Below, in pieces: positions 52,101-58,100 of a stretch of 64,000 nucleotides of DNA. Source of the stretch: Phoronis australis (Eukaryota > Phoronida > Phoronidae); contig NMRA01000195.1 in assembly GCA_002633005.1 (NCBI GenBank), positions 653,356 to 717,355 of the forward strand. The letters are read 5' to 3'. The notes under the pieces were generated by a model. It worked only from the letters and a program-made list of their open reading frames with translations, was not told the DNA's origin and made no database searches. Every line of letters begins with the position of its first letter. Position 1 is the stretch's first letter. The translations under genes were made by a program, and so were the position numbers.

Positions 52101-55100
52101 CGTTACCAGAGATGAAAGGAGATTGATGTAGGCGATATAAGGTCATTAATTATGACTAGTACAATTACAATAAAATAAATACAGGTAAATAAGTATAATA
52201 GGTAATCTCTGGTAAGATGGGCAATAAAAAGCGCCGGCCACGTGAAAGTACGAGAGAATGACGAAAACTGGGAGGAAGAGGGTGGGAAAATTGAATGAGT
52301 TTTTGACGTACAACAATGTGGCCGGAACAAAGTGAATTGAAAGCGAGGTTACAATAACAAAGTAAAACGCCCCTAAAGACACGTGACAATCATCAGCCTA
52401 TAAGAGCCAAGAGCTGACCAAACTCGAGGCACGTGATAACAGCAGACCAATGCGAAGGCTGGAAAAACGTCGTGTAGTCCTGCACAAGGGAATAATGGAA
52501 TAGACCAAGATGAGGGGGAAAAGGAGCAAGACGAGTCCATAATATGCTCACATAAATATATTTAACGAGTGAAATACCATTTCCGTAGTGATTAGTGATG
52601 ATTTCGAGGGTTGGCAAAAACTGACAATTCAAGCTTGTGCTTGAAGCCTGCTCCAGGTCAAGCAGCTAACATACTGGCCACGGTCTCATGCAACACAAAC
52701 CTGTTAGTTCTTCACAAGTCCATAATTTAACTCTATTTTGAATAAGGAACCTTTTGAGAACATTGAAATAATGATAAGTAATCTAAATCAAAGGTTATTC
52801 TTATAAAAGGCAGGTACACAAATTTAAAGCTTTTAGGAATCCTGAATGAGTAACAATTGAAGGAATTACAGTACATTCATGATTGTGATAACAAGACCTG
52901 TGTTTGTGCATCCAACAGCTTCTTCAACAGTTCAAGTTCATAGTTTTTCCTGTATTCATCTTCTGTGTTCTTCACTATCAGACCACAGAACACTTCCTCT
53001 ATAGCATCAGGATACTGAAAAGAATGGAGGTCTGTTAGAGCACAGCAGTGTCAAGAGAAAATGGTAGTTGCATGCCGGTGATAACATGGATTCTAGTAAT
53101 TATTGACGTGAAAATGAAATAAAATTAACATCAATGCCCATAATTTTGAAACGTCTCAAATTTCCCCTAACCAGTGCATGTGTGAACTTCAATATCATAG
53201 CCAATCAATNCATTATTACCAAACAGATACTAGACAGTTTTCCGTAGTGATTAGTGGTGATTTCGAGGGTTGGCAAAAACTGACAATTCAAGCTGGTGCT
53301 TGAAGCCTGCTCCAGATCAAGCAGCTAACATACTGGCCACGGTCTCATGCAACACAAACCTGTTAGTTCTTCACAAGTCCATAATTTAACTCTATTTTGA
53401 ATAAGGAACCTAGTTTTGAGAACATTGAAATAATGATAAGTAATCTAAATCAAAGGTTATTCTTATAAAAGGCAGGTACACAAATTTAAAGCTTTTAGGA
53501 ATCCTGAATGAGTAACAATTGAAGGAATTACAGTACATTCATGATTGTGATAACAAGACCTGTGTTTGTGCATCCAACAGCTTCTTCAACAGTTCAAGTT
53601 CATAGTTTTTCCTGTATTCATCTTCTGTGTTCTTCACTATCAGACCACAGAACACTTCCTCTATAGCATCAGGATACTGAAAAGAATGGAGGTCTGTTAG
53701 AGCACAGCAGTGTCAAGAGAAAATGGTAGTTGCATGCCGGTGATAACATGGATTCTAGTAATTATTGATGTGAAAATGAAATAAAATTAACATCAATGCC
53801 CATAATTTTGAAACGTCTCAAATTTCCCCTAACCAGTGCATGTGTGAACTTCAATATCATAGCCAATCAATGTCTCTAGTTTGAAAGACACAAGTTGATG
53901 CATGACTGAAGAACATGGGCAGATGATGCTCACATTTCAAAGCAAAATTTAAGGTATGAAAATATCAAAGACATTTCAATTGACTCACAATACATCTTAT
54001 TGGTCAGATCTTACATTCGTATATTTTTGCAGTCTCAAATTTTCCCCGTATGACTTAAAGCCTAACTTCAACGGAATTTGTTATTTTAGATTTATTGGGC
54101 TTAGCAGATAGTCCCATCAAAGCCTTAATGAAATTAGAAAACGTGAGTTCAATCACGCAAATGTAAGCCAGTCAAATGATAAGTGAAGCTGCCTTTTTGT
54201 GCCATGTTGCGTCACTGTGAGATCCCAGCGCAAACAACAAAAGGTTGATAACAGTTGTATTGAACTGAGGTCTGAATAGAACACCATTGCGTGCGGCTGT
54301 TATTAGCAGCTTATTGAATTAAAAGGTGATTATGGTGGTGAAGTAGACAAAAGCAAGCCAATACGCCTAACAGTTCATTACATTTCGCAATTTATGGCAC
54401 TAGTGAGCTCAGAGCAATGCTCTTAACATACTGTAGGAACCAAATTTACAGGTGTTACTGTTCAAGGTAGGCTTTAAGTCCACACGTGCAGATCTATAAC
54501 GTCTAAATCTGAGACTACGAAAATACCCAAGGTGTTATGAATGTTCTGTCTCAATCTTCACTAATCTGGTGCACCCATGAACTGCGTAGCCTCAGATTTC
54601 TCCACGGAGGTGATCGTTATCTGCCCAAGGACGAATTTCAGTCAAACGGCATTAGTCACATGACTTGAGATGTTTAGAATGCGATATGGCACTTCAAAAA
54701 CAACAATAGTTCTCAGGATGCTCTTTATTTTCAGCTGATTTACTGAAGAAGTAAATGCTCAAAATCAGCAATATATAAAGTCTGTATATTGCAATTTTTT
54801 GGAATAAAAACATGAAGAATATTAGGGCAAACCCATAATCATTTCAGCCGTAAATCCAGGATTTTGTCCAGGGGGTTTGACAAAGTGCAAACATAGACAA
54901 CGCTTAAGATTCCTCCATTACAATACTGTAATAACAATGACTGAGCAGTGTGGGGTCCAGATCCCTGCACCCCTGCTGTGTCACAGAAAAGTTACACTTT
55001 TGTCTAGCAAATATGTTTCCTAGTGCATGTACAAGTTTTCTCTTCATTCAATAATGTGCTGGAGACCCATCAATCTCCAGCAAATTCTGGAATCTGGCTA

Positions 55101-58100
55101 AGGACATGAAAAGAATCTCAACCGGAGCAGGACCTGCACCTCAACTTATCCAGGGACCTAATGGTAAGACGCTTGCTACAGACCAGGAAAAAGGCGAAGC
55201 CTTCCTTCTAAGATACCAGAACCAACTGCAGCCAGATGGCCCTGACATTGTCCAGCAAGCATTTCACACCGTGAACCAGCATCTCGAGGAGAATGATCAA
55301 AACAATGAGCAACCACTCTCACTTGAAGAACTAGATGCAACCCTACGTTCGATAAGTAAAGACTCGGCTCCTGGGCCGGATGGAGTTAAATACTCTAACC
55401 TGAAAAGCATGAGCCCAGAGAAGAGCCAGCTCCTTCAGATCATAAACAGTTCACTTGTTGATGGAACCATGGACCAGGACCTTACAGACTGTAACATGGT
55501 GGTTCTTCCAAAGCCGATGAAAGACCATAGCTGAAGGGATACAGAATCATCACCATGGCGAACACCTGGGCAAAAATTACGGAAAAAATTGTAGCGCAGC
55601 GACTAGCATATGACCTAGAGAGACGTGGCTGTCTATCACCGAGAGTTGGAGGAGCTAAACCAAGAAGAACCACCGTCTCCAACATTGAAGCGATACTGCA
55701 CGAAATTCAGCAGGGAATGCAGGTTTCGCAACACACTGCAATTGCTCTTCTTGATCTGGAAGACGCCTGCAACAAAGTGGATGTGGGTATTCTTGCCAAC
55801 AAACTCAGACAAATGAAGGTGTTCGATATGATGATCTGTTGGATTCTAGTCTTGCTGGATACCCGCAGATGTCACCTCAAATTCGGCAAGTGGAAGTCAG
55901 GCATCTTTGGAGCAAGCTCAGGCCTCCCACAAGGGTCCCCTCTCAGCTCAGTGCTCTTTAACGTCTATACGGCAGATCTCATACAAGCAGCAAGTGTAGG
56001 TGGAGCTTCACCATACAGCTATGTTGATGACTTGATAGTCGCCAATGAAGCGAACACTCCAAGACATGCCGTGGAGGGCGTGCAATCAGCAAGTGATGGT
56101 GTGGCCAATTGGACCAAAGAAAACAAGATGTCCATCCAACCAGATAAAGGGGAAAGGATGTTACCCTCACAAGGTTATTTCAACCCAAACATGTTCACCC
56201 CAGGATATATGGGAGCCTTGATACCTCAAGTCGCTGAAGTTAACTATCTAGGAATTAAGATGGATCGAAAAATGACGATGAACTCCCATGTCGAATTCCT
56301 AGTTGAGAAATGTGCCAAGAGCCTGTCACTGTTGAGATATGAAGCAGCCCAGCAGATCCAACAAAAGAGCCTGGTGCAGCTCATGAATGCAACTGTCGGT
56401 GCAAGAACTGAGTATGGGCTCCATCTGTACCTATGTACCTCCCAACAGTCAATGACCAAACTACAGAGGATTCAAAACCAGGCCATGAGGATAGTAACCA
56501 GTGCAGCTAGACCCACTCTGGTAGACAGTCTCCAATGCTGGTTAGGTATCAATAGCATCCGTACTAAACAGAAGACACTAGCAGCCCAAGCATTTCTAAA
56601 GGCAGCTACAACAAACTCTCATCCTCTGTACCTGGACTTGAGAGAGCATAGTGATGAGCACGCTGCACAGAGGCTGAAAACTGTTCAATCATGGGTTATC
56701 GGAGCTAGGGAGCTTGTATGTCCAGTGGAGAACATCAACAGCATAGAGTGGTCCAAAGCCACAAACATGGTCATCAACACCCTGGAGATTGGAGGCCGTC
56801 ATTGGCGGGAAAGAGCTGACTGTATCAACCAAGCAACTGTATCGGAATGGCTATCTCCCACAATCATTGTTGCAAAGGACGGCTCACTAAGAGGTGACAC
56901 TACAGCTTGGGCAGCAGTTGCTTGGACTCGCGAGGGTCAACGCCTCTTCGAATGGTCAACAGCACGGGCTGGAAAATCCTCGTCTTTTAGAGCTGAATGT
57001 GAAGCATATGAAGACGCCCAGCCCCTAGTCTGGCTCTCACAGAACACCTGCAGACAGATCATTTCTACTTACAGACTCCCTCAGCCTCATTAGCAGGCTA
57101 AAAACTGGTCATGTGAAAGATTCCTGGATCTCTCTGTTCATCTCTACTAATGGTCTTTTCACCAGTGTTTATATACCAGGGCACTGTGGCATCTCATTCA
57201 ACGTCAAGGCGGATGAGCTTGCAGGCATCGCAGAACCGATTGCCGACCTGCTCCTCACACCAGCAGATATAATCTCCGGAGTGCGTGAATCGCTTACAGA
57301 TGCCGAGATTGTACAACAGCAGGAGAGATGGGCAACAAAGCGCCTCATAGAGCGAGGATGGTAATACGGAGATGCAGCAAGAACTCGTATCAGGGGAAAA
57401 GATCGAAGAGTGTGTAACCAGCACAGACTTGGTTGCATCTCCAAATTTACATTGCGTGCGAAACTGGAAGGAGGAGGGCCAGAGACTATCCCGGTGCCTA
57501 ACCTCTGACGTCAACACAGAAACAGAATAAGGTGAGAAAAGCTTTCAGTAATTGTCAGTGTCATTTATCGCAGTGATTTGTTTTTGCATCACGTGAAAAT
57601 ATAAAAAACCTTACGAACATCTGACTATGACCTAGCTCCGATTCAGATTAACTTGATTATTATGAGTCAGCCACGTCCAAGAAAAAACACCACTACAAAA
57701 TCAATTGTGAGGTGAGAAAGGCCTGAAATAAAAAAATCAACTATTTGTAATGAGCGTGCTCCGGTGCATGTATGGTGGTGACGCCAGTTTAAGCTAACAT
57801 CATATCATGAGAGTTTAGAATCTCTGTTCAGCAGCACTTCAGTCACGGAGTTGCAGCAAAGTCTACTAGTACGTTTTCCTGCTGCGTTGATGTCTTGAGA
57901 TTGTGTACATATTTTGTGTGTAGCAGAGCGTGGTTGTTTAGAGTACCTTCTACTTCTGATAGTGTTTCAAATATATATATGTATATGTATATGTATATGT
58001 ATATATAACTCTACGGAATCTTGCTTGTCTAGCCTGGCACAGTACTTAGCTGTGTTAATTGAGATCACTGTAATTCTTCTGAGGGTTCTGGAAAGAAGCT

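Noticed and set aside
52898-53014. A true second MED23 exon 2 or mutually exclusive exon pair
   Set aside because: The exon copies are identical in sequence, introns on both sides are near-identical too, and a one-base N marks the join; an assembly overlap explains it better.
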